The translations under genes were made by a program, and so were the position numbers. 64,000 nt of DNA from Paenibacillus sp. VTT E-133291 (GTDB lineage Bacteria > Bacillota > Bacilli > Paenibacillales > Paenibacillaceae). The DNA is taken from contig NZ_NFVA01000010.1 in NCBI RefSeq assembly GCF_002264395.1, positions 1-64,000 of the forward strand, given 5' to 3'. Of this stretch, positions 48,238-56,118 are shown piece after piece (within the stretch, counting starts at the first letter, position 1; every line of letters begins with the position of its first letter). The notes under the pieces were generated by a model. That model saw nothing but the letters and a program-made list of their open reading frames with translations, did no database searches and had not been told where the DNA came from.

Positions 48238-48271
48238 AAAAATGGGATAGCAATTCGCTATCCCATTTTTT
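48237..48271. terminator. bidirectional terminator
   Basis: A 15-bp perfect stem (AAAAATGGGATAGC.../...GCTATCCCATTTTT) with a 5-nt loop and A/T runs on both sides lies exactly between the convergent small gene (ending 48237) and the serine recombinase (ending 48274). It serves both strands. Confidence 0.93.
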
Positions 48272-48273
48272 TA

Positions 48274-50073
48274 TTATAAACGCTCACCGGCAATCATTTT
48301 CAAAGCTTTATCAAACTCGAATTTGGTTTTCTTATCCATGCTACTTGGATCGTAACCCTCTGGAATATTGGCTGAACTTCCTCCGAAAGGTCTTAAGAAC
48401 ATATCCTTTAGTAATTGCGAAAAAGGCACGTCCATGTAATTCCAAAGCACGCGGATATTTTTTTCCGAAGCAGCAAGGGTGACAATTTCGATTCTCGACA
48501 CGAGTCTTCTAAGGATATTATTCGTTAATGCTTCCGTATCAATTTGAACCAATGCTTTCATAAAAGCTTGGTGTCGTAATTTGATTTGTGCGACTTCAAC
48601 ATCCAAGTAGTTCAATCGGTCATGTTCTTTTTTCAAAATTGAAAGGTTCTCTTTCGCGTGTCCATTAAACGTGTGAAACTGTTCGTCCGTTAAAATCTCC
48701 TTCGCAACCAGCCTCAGATTGGTTTGAATCTCTTCATTTTTTTCAGCCATTTGTTTTTCCAAGTGCACCAGTCGCTGCGGAATATTCTCTTCGTGATAAT
48801 ACAGCGAAAGATAGCTATCTAATAGTGCATCAAATTGGGTATGATTCTTTTTTTCAAACTCAATTTTATTTTTGATAAAGTCGATCATCGCTTCTTCCGG
48901 TATCGCGCTACGATAAGCACATCTCAAGTTCCCATACATATCATTGATTGCGCAACACCATTCATACCCCAGATCTTTCGAAGTACCATCTTTTCGTATA
49001 TGTGCTTTTCTTTTTTTTCGTTTTAAGGACGTCCCGCAGTGATGGCAATATAACAGATTACTAAATAAATGAACCGTGCTGTACCTGGTTTTGGACCGAT
49101 GCAACTTACGTTTTAATGTGGTTTCGATTTCTCCGTCATCGTTTACCGTCTTTTCTTCGATAAATGAAACCGTTCCAAACATTTCCTTGCGCTTTTTTCT
49201 TTCGATTTGGACAAGTTGAAAGAACTCGGGCTCTATGATTTTTAAATGATCAAACTGATGCACAATTTGTTCCTCTTTGGGAATCAACTTTTGAAGTTGT
49301 CGATTGATATCAACGGTTTGTTTGGTATGTGTCGTTTGAATGCCTGTATAAATATCGTTATCTAAGATCGTTGATAACTGTTTTTGTGACCACTGTTTAC
49401 CTTTTTTCGTTGGAATGGCATCGCTATTCAAAAGTCTACAGATTCTACCCGTACCAAATCCTTGCGTGTAATATTGATCAAAGATCCGTTTTACGAGTTC
49501 CGCTTCGACGCCATTAATAACAAGGAATCCGTTCTTAATGTTGTAGCCGTAAGGCGGCGTTCCCGTGGTCCATTTCCCTTGTCTTTGCGCTTTTCGAATA
49601 CCGAATTGCACAATATAAGATCGGTTATTGGATTCCTCTTGCGCTAGTGCTGCAAATAAATTAATCATAAATTCCTTTGAATTATCGAGCGAATTAATTT
49701 TCAAATCCAAGAAGTAGATACCAATACCGAGTTCCTTCAAATCCTTCACTGCTTTTGCTGTATCTTCTACGTTCCGCCCAAAACGTGAAACGGATTTGGT
49801 CACGATGAGATCGAACTTACCAGCCTTCGCTTCAATCATCATCTGCTTAAACGCTTCGCGTTTACGCAAGTTCTTGCCTGATATTCCTTCGTCTGCAAAT
49901 ACGCCTTGCAGCACTTCTTTATCTCCATTTTTGCGGCACAAGACACCGCAATCTCCTTTTTGATAGTTTTGCTCCTTAAAATACTCATCAAAGAAGCTTA
50001 ATTGATTGCCTAACGAGTTCAACTGATCATCGGAATCGGTCGACACGCGTCCATAAGCGACTGTCACTGTCAT
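48274..50073 (-). CDS. large serine recombinase (site-specific integrase)
   Basis: Large serine recombinases integrate and excise phages and islands through a 5'-phosphoserine. The N-terminal resolvase domain has Ser11 (YGRVSTDSD) and the SRFGRN motif at about 96-101, followed by a Recombinase domain, a zinc ribbon (CHHCGTSLKR ... WCC ... RC, about 345-395), and a long coiled coil (about 435-490). 599 aa, complete; ATG with AAGGAG. It is 8.8 kb from the comM junction, not directly beside either 31-bp repeat, so its link to the comM insertion is unproven. Confidence 0.93.
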   Translation of the reverse strand: MTVTVAYGRVSTDSDDQLNSLGNQLSFFDEYFKEQNYQKGDCGVLCRKNGDKEVLQGVFADEGISGKNLRKREAFKQMMIEAKAGKFDLIVTKSVSRFGRNVEDTAKAVKDLKELGIGIYFLDLKINSLDNSKEFMINLFAALAQEESNNRSYIVQFGIRKAQRQGKWTTGTPPYGYNIKNGFLVINGVEAELVKRIFDQYYTQGFGTGRICRLLNSDAIPTKKGKQWSQKQLSTILDNDIYTGIQTTHTKQTVDINRQLQKLIPKEEQIVHQFDHLKIIEPEFFQLVQIERKKRKEMFGTVSFIEEKTVNDDGEIETTLKRKLHRSKTRYSTVHLFSNLLYCHHCGTSLKRKKRKAHIRKDGTSKDLGYEWCCAINDMYGNLRCAYRSAIPEEAMIDFIKNKIEFEKKNHTQFDALLDSYLSLYYHEENIPQRLVHLEKQMAEKNEEIQTNLRLVAKEILTDEQFHTFNGHAKENLSILKKEHDRLNYLDVEVAQIKLRHQAFMKALVQIDTEALTNNILRRLVSRIEIVTLAASEKNIRVLWNYMDVPFSQLLKDMFLRPFGGSSANIPEGYDPSSMDKKTKFEFDKALKMIAGERL

Positions 50074-50250
50074 TTATTCACGCTCCTTCCCTATGTCATG
50101 TAGTATTGCCACAATCGCCACATCATACCAAGAGCATATTTTTTTCGTCAAAAGGGATAAGCGTGAGGAAAAACATAATTTAATAATGAAGAAAGATATT
50201 TATCGTTAAAAAAAGAGCGTAATCGGAGTTTTTGAAACACAAGATGATAC

Positions 50251-50291
50251 ACAAAAGTAAAGCCCCCAAGCATTGGGGGCTTTACTTTTGT
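50251..50291 (-). terminator. long perfect hairpin terminator
   Basis: A 19-bp perfect inverted repeat (ACAAAAGTAAAGCCCCCAA and its complement) with a 3-nt loop lies 6 nt past the stop of the following minus-strand gene. T-rich sequence follows. It is a strong terminator for that gene and isolates it from the recombinase. Confidence 0.88.
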
Positions 50292-50296
50292 TATCT

Positions 50297-50599
50297 CTAA
50301 TTTTCTGGAGACAATTCCCTATTATCAAAGATAAAAAGGATTTCTCGACTATCTATTTTAGATGCCTCATATTTGTTAAACTCTGCGATGTCATCCTCTA
50401 CTTTATTACCGCCTGCTAATACGAACTGGCAGTTCTTCTTTATGTAATAGCTACCGTTTATTTTGACGCTTTTTAATGTCTGTAATTCAATTACGCCACC
50501 TTCATCAAGAATGACATCGTGTTGATAAACGGTTATTCGCCACTTGTTCTCGATAGCCGCACTAAAATGGGAGGCTTTAAAAAGCAATCTATTCTTCAT
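50297..50599 (-). CDS. small protein, function unknown
   Basis: A 100-residue protein, not recognised. It is predicted mostly beta, with KWRITVYQHDVILDEGGVIELQ and YYIKKNCQFVLAGGNKVED stretches and an acidic end. The chosen start, ATG 50597-50599, has AAAGGAGC at ideal distance; the open frame continues 42 codons upstream through the divergent promoter, which is unlikely to be coding. Divergent from the coiled-coil gene, sharing its repeat-containing control region. Confidence 0.6.
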   Translation of the reverse strand: MKNRLLFKASHFSAAIENKWRITVYQHDVILDEGGVIELQTLKSVKINGSYYIKKNCQFVLAGGNKVEDDIAEFNKYEASKIDSREILFIFDNRELSPEN

Positions 50600-50675
50600 T
50601 TCGTGAACGCTCCTTTGGTTTTGATACCAATATTCCCCTTCAACCTTACTATAATGAAATGGGTAAATAAAGTAT

Positions 50676-50711
50676 GTATTACTTTTAGTATGTAATACAA
50701 CCATGTAATAC
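50676..50711. repeat. operator- or centromere-like repeats
   Basis: Three copies of a heptamer (GTATTAC at 50676; GTAATAC at 50692 and 50705, 13 nt apart) lie in the divergent control region between the 100-residue gene and the coiled-coil/AT-hook gene, with further TATAC/GTATA elements to about 50750. Such spacing is typical of binding sites for an autoregulating DNA-binding or partition protein. Function is inferred. Confidence 0.5.
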
Positions 50712-50771
50712 AGTATAAGTGTCATACAATTAGCTCATACTGTAGGTATACGAAAAAAAGGGGCTACTTGT

Positions 50772-51605
50772 GTGAGAGAAGAAAACGATAATGCAAAGAC
50801 CATGCAAATTAGATCCGATGTCGAGACGGACAAAGATTTTGATCTACTGCTCAAGCTCAAGCTATCCGGGTGCAAAACCAAAGGCGAGCTGATGAAAAAA
50901 CTCCTTCAATTGGGTTTCATGGAACAAATCAAAGAACGAAAACTCCAGGAAATAGATATCGAATCGGAAGACATTGCGGGAACATCCATCCTTAAGCTTC
51001 AACATTTTTTGGATGGGATTGCAAAAGCTTACGTGGATCTTTACGAAGTGAGCATAGAAAACTTGTTTAACCTGCAAGAAAAGAAACAAGAGGAAATTGC
51101 AACACGCAGGAAGGAAAACGATGTGCTGTCACGGCGTGTTCAAGAAATGGAAAAAGAATTAGAAACCGCTAAAGGAAAGGTTTTATCGTTAGAAGACGCT
51201 GCAAAAACAAATGCTGAGGTTTTGACATCCTATGAAAATTACAAAAAGCTAACCCAGCCAAAAGTCGAAGAGATTGAGCGCAAGCTCGAAGATTTTGAAG
51301 TGGGCAAGAAAGAGGAGCTGGTGCTATTGCAGCAGACCATTCATCGACTACAAGAAGAACTCCGCTTGGAGAAAGACAAAAACAGCGATTATGATCATGC
51401 CAATAAGCAATTAATTATTGAATACGAAACGAAGTTATTAGAGGAACGCGGTCGTTCCAGCGAAGCACAAGATAAAATTCGAAAGGACATGCAAGTACAG
51501 CTCGATTTGTTGCGCGAACAAATGTGGAAAATGAGAACCGAGAAATCCCCAGGTCCTGGTCGACCGCCTAAGCAAAGAAAGGAATCGGATGATGAGCAAG
51601 CGTAA
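50772..51605 (+). CDS. coiled-coil DNA-binding-like protein with C-terminal AT-hook
   Basis: A 277-residue protein with three parts: an N-terminal helical region (1-90) possibly folding as a small DNA-binding domain, a long charged coiled coil (about 95-260), and an AT-hook-like end (GPGRPPKQRK). The layout recalls KfrA-type plasmid stabilisation proteins, though no family was recognised by sequence. GTG start at 50772 with AAGGGG. Its stop overlaps the following gene by 17 nt, so the two are coupled. It could bind the repeats at 50676-50711. Confidence 0.6.
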   Translation: MREENDNAKTMQIRSDVETDKDFDLLLKLKLSGCKTKGELMKKLLQLGFMEQIKERKLQEIDIESEDIAGTSILKLQHFLDGIAKAYVDLYEVSIENLFNLQEKKQEEIATRRKENDVLSRRVQEMEKELETAKGKVLSLEDAAKTNAEVLTSYENYKKLTQPKVEEIERKLEDFEVGKKEELVLLQQTIHRLQEELRLEKDKNSDYDHANKQLIIEYETKLLEERGRSSEAQDKIRKDMQVQLDLLREQMWKMRTEKSPGPGRPPKQRKESDDEQA

Positions 51606-51978
51606 ACTCACACAGAAGATGATCTCCCTTAATCAGCAGTGGTGGAAAAAAAGAGATGATCCTGTTGTTTTAAAAAATTTTATGGATTGCTGCTGGGAAA
51701 TCGGTAAGCACTCCGTAGAGGTCTCGGAATCAGGGCTTCTTATGCTGCGTGATTGGATTTACTCATTTGGGGGGAGTTATACGCGAGTTCATCGGTATCA
51801 CGTGAGGATTAAGATTGGCGTTGATGTAATCGACTTGAAATTGAACTATCTCGATTTCGAATATTTTGCACTTGTAAACGATAAACTCGAAAAAATGTTT
51901 ACTAATATTCAAGATGTGAAGCCGTGGCTAAGTACCAGATTTATACCCATATCGTGTCTCACTAACGGTGAATTTTGA
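51589..51978 (+). CDS. protein of unknown function, coupled to the coiled-coil gene
   Basis: A 129-residue protein, not recognised. Trp- and aromatic-rich (QQWWKKRDD, LRDWIYSFGGSYTRVHRYHVRI), with a mixed alpha/beta pattern. ATG at 51589 lies inside the end of the upstream gene, with AAAGGA upstream, indicating translational coupling. Probably works with the coiled-coil protein; role unknown. Confidence 0.55.
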   Translation: MMSKRKLTQKMISLNQQWWKKRDDPVVLKNFMDCCWEIGKHSVEVSESGLLMLRDWIYSFGGSYTRVHRYHVRIKIGVDVIDLKLNYLDFEYFALVNDKLEKMFTNIQDVKPWLSTRFIPISCLTNGEF

Positions 51979-52168
51979 GACTCGGTATGGAGTACCTTCT
52001 TATCATGAAAAGATGATTATCACAAGCTTCATACCTCGTTTCATAATCAATGTTTCATAGTAATGTAGATTTAACGTTTTTGAAAAACCTTTGAAAGGTG
52101 GTGATGTTTATGCAGTATGAAAACTGGACTTTAGAAGAAATTGAAGAGGAAATAAAAAGAGAATCGAG

Positions 52169-52354
52169 GATCAGCATTTAGAAGAGCTTCAAAGTGACGA
52201 ATTAAAGGCTGCTGGCGTCGAGGAACGGGAACATTTTATAGAGTAGATAATATGCTCTAAAAAGGAGCGTCCAACCCTTGCGAAGCTACTTGTGTATATA
52301 CAGTTAGGTGATACGATTATCGTATGGAAGCTGGATCGTATCGGTCGGAGCTTT
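52169..52354 (+). pseudogene. decayed serine resolvase/invertase fragment
   Basis: One plus-strand frame reads DELKAAGVE, then after an in-frame TAG SKKERPTLAKLL and GDTIIVWKLDRIGRSF. These are the linked motifs of small serine resolvases (LKAAGCE...ERPGL...GDTLVVWKLDRLGRS) in the right order and spacing. The N-terminal catalytic Ser region and the DNA-binding end are missing. It is a relic of a Tn3-type or invertase gene, marking an older insertion or deletion here. A short SD-led open frame (52110-52183, 23 codons) precedes it in another frame and is probably not functional. Confidence 0.75.
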
Positions 52355-52505
52355 CCACCACTATTCATTAATTCAAGGACCCCCCTCTTAAACTTTTTAA
52401 AAAAGGGCGTTCCCTCTATCACACATGGTATTATTAGTTTTTGAATTAAATACAGACTTAAGTTGACTTAAAAGAGTTAACTTGTATATTTTTCCTCAAA
52501 ATTGG

Positions 52506-52529
52506 AAACGCTATAGATATAGCGTTTTT
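52506..52529 (+). terminator. terminator-like hairpin
   Basis: AAACGCTATA/TATAGCGTTT with a 2-nt centre and a T tail lies 30 nt upstream of the recombinase module. It would insulate the module from upstream transcription. Confidence 0.6.
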
Positions 52530-52557
52530 GGGATTTAGTAAAGATCAAAATTATTAG

Positions 52558-52860
52558 TTGGATAAGAAAGGAATGAATAATATTACAAAAAAAGCCCTAG
52601 GATTGGAAAAACGATTTGGACTCTCACCCAACTTGAATAATTCGTATATTGCTGCAATTCCTGATGATGCTCTTTTAACACCAACCGATATATCAAACGT
52701 TACAGGACTTTCTACTAGGCAAATCCGAAGATATTGCGAAAGTGGACAACTGCGCACATATTGTTTCGGTCGGAAATACGTCATTTACGGTGTCGATTTT
52801 AAAAATTTTATGAAGGATTCTATCGTTCGTGGAAGGACATTGAAGGAGCTAATCAATTAA
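52558..52860 (+). CDS. small helix-turn-helix protein, recombinase module
   Basis: About 95-100 residues with a MerR/excisionase-like helix-turn-helix: TPTDISNVTGLSTRQIRRYCESGQL followed by a wing-like RKYVIYGVDFKNFM. This resembles HTH_17-type excision or control proteins of mobile elements. The same pattern recurs in the protein at 55716-56009, so the two are probably paralogues. The start is unclear: TTG 52558 lacks an SD, and ATG 52573 abuts AAAGGA. Its stop overlaps the next ATG by 1 nt (TAATG). Confidence 0.65.
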   Translation: MDKKGMNNITKKALGLEKRFGLSPNLNNSYIAAIPDDALLTPTDISNVTGLSTRQIRRYCESGQLRTYCFGRKYVIYGVDFKNFMKDSIVRGRTLKELIN

Positions 52861-53258
52861 TGTCAAGCTCCGGGTATGAAAAAATCCTTATTTCCTTTTT
52901 CAAACATTACAAAGTGTCCTATTACTTGAAAAAACCAAGCATTAAATTTGCATGTCTTCATTGTGGAAATGAATGTAATATAGAAATAAAAACTACTCAT
53001 TGGAATTGTACCTATTGTAATAACGATGGCAAGCTTCAGCAGCTTATTTCATTAGCCGACTTGTCCAACACTGCAGATAACAAGAAGGTCTATAACCCAC
53101 GTGACGAGAAGAACAAAATCATAAAAGAACTAACCCGCTTGAATAAAATGTATGGAATTGAAACTACCAAAATGGCAGACCGAATTTCTAAATTGTTCGA
53201 CCATTTGATTAACGAACTGCAAACTCAAGAAAATTCCAATAAAAGGATCAAAGGCTAA
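52860..53258 (+). CDS. primase-like zinc ribbon protein, recombinase module
   Basis: A 132-residue protein with a clear four-cysteine zinc ribbon at about residues 32-57 (CLHCGNE ... WNCTYCNNDGKLQQLI), reminiscent of the primase/helicase zinc-binding domain, then a basic helical C-terminal part. No Toprim or other catalytic domain follows. It starts one base inside the stop of the helix-turn-helix gene, so the pair is co-translated, and ends at a terminator before the recombinase gene. Function unknown. Confidence 0.65.
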   Translation: MSSSGYEKILISFFKHYKVSYYLKKPSIKFACLHCGNECNIEIKTTHWNCTYCNNDGKLQQLISLADLSNTADNKKVYNPRDEKNKIIKELTRLNKMYGIETTKMADRISKLFDHLINELQTQENSNKRIKG

Positions 53259-53291
53259 AACATTCCTGGTTTTTTAATTCAGGAATGTTTT
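53257..53291 (+). terminator. terminator after the zinc ribbon gene
   Basis: AAAACATTCCTG/CAGGAATGTTTT (12 bp, 11-nt loop) followed by TTGCTTTTT overlaps the stop of the zinc ribbon gene. It ends the two-gene unit and means the giant recombinase gene has its own promoter. Confidence 0.88.
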
Positions 53292-53428
53292 TTGCTTTTT
53301 ATAAAAAAGGATAAAATTACATGTACATAAAAACATATATTGGAAACTTTTATGCATTGTCTTCCAGATTGTTAGAGTCCAATATATAACCATGGAGTTT
53401 TTGAACTCCACTTTTTTTCCACGGCTTT

Positions 53429-53515
53429 CGGACATAAAGGACATAAAGAACTGTTTCTGAGGGTACTTCCGATATGATGCCCTCAAAAAGCAGTCGATTA
53501 TGTCCATTATGTCCG
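53429..53515. repeat. nested long inverted repeat upstream of the giant recombinase
   Basis: Two arms (53429-53463 and 53480-53515) are inverted copies, about 30 of 36 aligned positions identical, around a 16-nt centre. The outer part of each arm holds a tandem pair of GGACATAA units (four in all); the inner parts are ACTG..TTT..TGAGGG and its complement. The structure ends 23 nt before the recombinase start codon. It may be an autoregulatory operator, a recombination core site, or a leader hairpin. Confidence 0.8.
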
Positions 53516-53538
53516 TTTATTCGAAAGGAGCGATATGC

Positions 53539-55692
53539 TTGAATCTACCTACAAAACTTGAAATAGAACAACGTCTTAACACGAAATTGTTGGGCGTTAC
53601 TGATGCTGCCATAATGCTTGGTGTGGTAAATTCCGAGCTACTTCAAATAATAGCAGAAAAGAAGTTTGAATGCGGCTCAACATATTTCGAAATTGGAAAA
53701 GATCTTCAACGATTTGGAAAAGGAAAACCTGGATATCCCTACATGTTCAGTCAGAAGAAGATCGAAGAATTGAACTTGAAATATGATTCATTAACAGCAA
53801 TCAGAAAGGAAATAAACCGTTCTGAGTCGGAGATCATGACGCTTATAAGCTACATTGATCCAGACACTTTATCGAAAATTAGGCTTTCTACACGAAAATG
53901 GGATAAGGAATGGTTCTTCCGAAACATTGATCGCTTGGAACAAACCAAGTTTGAAAAATCATCGGTTCGAAACAATACACATAAGGTGTCGACTGATTAC
54001 TTTTTCGAACACCTTGACAAGAAGCTTCAAAACGATATTCGTAACTTTAGGAAATATCGTTTGAAAAATCATGGAATTTCGTTTGATGGCGTCGATTATG
54101 TGAAATCAAAAATCAACAAAAAATCGACTGCCGATTTTCAAATTGCACGATTGATGCGTAACTTGTACAAAATGAAGTGCTATCGAGCAGGAATAAATCC
54201 TAACGATGCCGAGTATAAAGCAAAGCTCGAAACTGCCATGGCAAATGGCGATCCTTTGCCAACGAGTCATGATGCTCATTTTCAAAGATTGAATCTTTCT
54301 GAAGCACAATTAATGAAGGAAACCATTTTTGACGTTAGGACGCTTGATGAAGCCGATAAAGCGAATTTGTTCATTGGTCTTTCCGAGACAACTCAATTGA
54401 ATGTTATTCAAATCCTTAGACCGTTTCTCTATTATCAACTGATGCTTGAAGAGGAGGCATACTTTACCGCTTTGGAAGATTCCATGTCAGAAGGCGGGGA
54501 TACTTCCTTTGATAGCGAGAAGGAGTGGAAGCGAATAAAATTAATGAAAAAGCGTTTCGAACGTTTTCTGAAACAAAATGTCAACCAACGTCCAGTAGCC
54601 ACTCAACCGAGAAGAAAAGTGTTTGCTACAAGAAAACAATTGGTTGATGTATTCGTAAAGGTGAGCAATTTATCCGCGACACCATTAGTTAATTTGCAAC
54701 GAGCATGTCAAATTCTCATGGGATTTTTGACAGGAATACGTCCAATTGAGCTAGTTGACATCGAGATTGATAAACACTTAGACGTAGAAAGCGATCCCAA
54801 TCACGTTGATTTTGGTTATTTGAGAAAATACAAAATCAAAGTATCAGGCGATGATGCAAAGTACGTAAGAACCACACTAGACGATCCTCAAGGTTGGGGG
54901 AGGATGTGGATCACAAACGAAATTGCCAAAGGCGGATATAGTCCATCGCCTGATTATGGCACATTAATCGTTCCCAGGTTAATTGATTTCATAAATCTTT
55001 ATTTGCGGAAATTGTATGAAAAAGCTCCATCGACAAAAGGTAAAGGCTATCTTTTTCGCTCTAGCAGTTACATTATGAATCCTATGGCAAGATACTCCAG
55101 CCCTAAAACTTTGACATCTTGGATCTTTAAGGTCAGAAATCAGTTTGAGGGTATCTTAAGTAACGAGGAAGCAGGTAATTTTTCATACTACGAAACACGT
55201 CATACCGTTAACAATACGATCGTTAATCGTACGATTTATCCTGATCCGCAAATTAATGAATGGAAGCGAAGAGTCGCGGAGGTTCATTGCCGTCACTCGA
55301 TGGAAGATAGAGACCCCCACGCCAAAAGCCAAGTAAACGTGGAATACTACCAAGAAAAGACGCCATTAAAATATTATTACTTGGTTTTAAAACACGCCTT
55401 GGACTTCCCTTTTAACAAGGAAGAATTGTTGAAATGGGAAGAAACCTATTACCCGAGTGGGGTTGAGCAATCGCTTGATGAACAAACGACTGATAACATT
55501 GATGCCAGCCATTCCAACAATGATCAATCGGAAGATGTGCTTGAAATGATCTCCAAACTGGAGGATAAGTTAAATACCCTTCGAGTTCCTCACCAAGCCA
55601 AAAGAGTCTTAGGTCTTGAAAAAGAGCAGAGACTTATCGCTTTAACCGAGACAAAGAAAGCGTTAGACAGCCTGAAAAAAGTCGAAAAATGA
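53539..55692 (+). CDS. giant tyrosine-recombinase-like protein
   Basis: About 717 aa, roughly twice a normal tyrosine integrase. The C-terminal catalytic region carries a plausible full active site: box I GFLTGIRPIEL (Arg401), a candidate lysine in KYKIKV (433/435), box II YYETRHT aligned with the usual HDLRHT (Arg554; the first His is Tyr551), HCRHSM (His586) and VNVEYY (nucleophile Tyr603 or 604). The first 380 residues are novel, with an HTH-like LGVTDAAIMLG start; the end is a coiled coil. Start TTG 53539 has AAAGGAG 8 nt upstream; the frame opens at 53500. Lies beside the right 31-bp repeat, so it may be the element's integrase. Confidence 0.7.
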   Translation: MNLPTKLEIEQRLNTKLLGVTDAAIMLGVVNSELLQIIAEKKFECGSTYFEIGKDLQRFGKGKPGYPYMFSQKKIEELNLKYDSLTAIRKEINRSESEIMTLISYIDPDTLSKIRLSTRKWDKEWFFRNIDRLEQTKFEKSSVRNNTHKVSTDYFFEHLDKKLQNDIRNFRKYRLKNHGISFDGVDYVKSKINKKSTADFQIARLMRNLYKMKCYRAGINPNDAEYKAKLETAMANGDPLPTSHDAHFQRLNLSEAQLMKETIFDVRTLDEADKANLFIGLSETTQLNVIQILRPFLYYQLMLEEEAYFTALEDSMSEGGDTSFDSEKEWKRIKLMKKRFERFLKQNVNQRPVATQPRRKVFATRKQLVDVFVKVSNLSATPLVNLQRACQILMGFLTGIRPIELVDIEIDKHLDVESDPNHVDFGYLRKYKIKVSGDDAKYVRTTLDDPQGWGRMWITNEIAKGGYSPSPDYGTLIVPRLIDFINLYLRKLYEKAPSTKGKGYLFRSSSYIMNPMARYSSPKTLTSWIFKVRNQFEGILSNEEAGNFSYYETRHTVNNTIVNRTIYPDPQINEWKRRVAEVHCRHSMEDRDPHAKSQVNVEYYQEKTPLKYYYLVLKHALDFPFNKEELLKWEETYYPSGVEQSLDEQTTDNIDASHSNNDQSEDVLEMISKLEDKLNTLRVPHQAKRVLGLEKEQRLIALTETKKALDSLKKVEK

Positions 55693-55715
55693 ATTGCTCA
55701 TGGGGAGAGGGTATC

Positions 55716-56009
55716 ATGAATTACGAACAATTCCTATCACATTGCCAGCGGTTCGGTTTAGATCCGAACTGCTTTTTAATTCCGTTAGCATTATTTATCG
55801 ATATAGATAATGAAGCACATTATACTACACAAGATATTGCGCATTTGTTAGCTAAAAGCGACAGACAAATTCGGAGATGGTTTGCTACTGGGAAAGTATC
55901 TGCTTTAAAAAAGCGTCCCTGGACCTGTACAGGTATTGAGTTTAAGAATTTGTTGTTCGCGGAACACCAGAAGGAGATAATAATACGAATGGAACGTTTT
56001 AATGCATAG
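55716..56009 (+). CDS. second small helix-turn-helix protein, recombinase module
   Basis: A 97-residue protein with the same plan as the one at 52558-52860: TTQDIAHLLAKSDRQIRRWFATGKV followed by GIEFKNLLF, against TPTDISNVTGLSTRQIRRYCESGQL and GVDFKNFM. It is likely a paralogue, perhaps an excisionase or directionality factor. ATG 55716 has GGAGAGG; an in-frame ATG at 55689 overlaps the recombinase stop by 4 nt and is the alternative. It is the last gene before the terminator and the right 31-bp repeat. Confidence 0.68.
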   Translation: MNYEQFLSHCQRFGLDPNCFLIPLALFIDIDNEAHYTTQDIAHLLAKSDRQIRRWFATGKVSALKKRPWTCTGIEFKNLLFAEHQKEIIIRMERFNA

Positions 56010-56013
56010 AAAT

Positions 56014-56061
56014 GGGTTTGTCCCTAAGATCATGAAAATCGACTGAAGGACACCCTTTTTT
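56014..56061 (+). terminator. terminator of the recombinase module
   Basis: GGGTTTGTCC pairs with GGACACCC (2-nt bulge) across a 24-nt loop and is followed by six T. It ends transcription of the recombinase and second helix-turn-helix gene 5 nt after the latter's stop. Confidence 0.65.
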
Positions 56062-56118
56062 ATTTGTTTTATCGTATGAGGAGAATCAGTTCTTTGGTAG
56101 AATGAAAATTCTCCCCCC

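Noticed and set aside
50111..50131. Plus-strand reading P-Q-S-P-H-H-T and an ATCGCCAC octamer just upstream of the serine recombinase, resembling the missing comM segment and the attachment repeat
   Set aside because: The similarity is only 8 nt to the repeat and in opposite orientation, with no continuing comM frame; likely chance.
50251..50291. CRISPR or other array-type repeats
   Set aside because: The only strong repeats in the window are terminator stems and single inverted repeats; no regularly spaced array exists.
52189..52422. Minus-strand 77-codon open frame
   Set aside because: It is antisense to the resolvase relic, whose plus-strand motifs are clear.
53429..53515. Interpretation of the long palindrome and giant recombinase as a hairpin-telomere/telomere-resolvase system
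   Set aside because: The locus is inside a chromosomal island with no sign of replication genes, and the palindrome has a 16-nt non-palindromic centre; kept only as a remote alternative.
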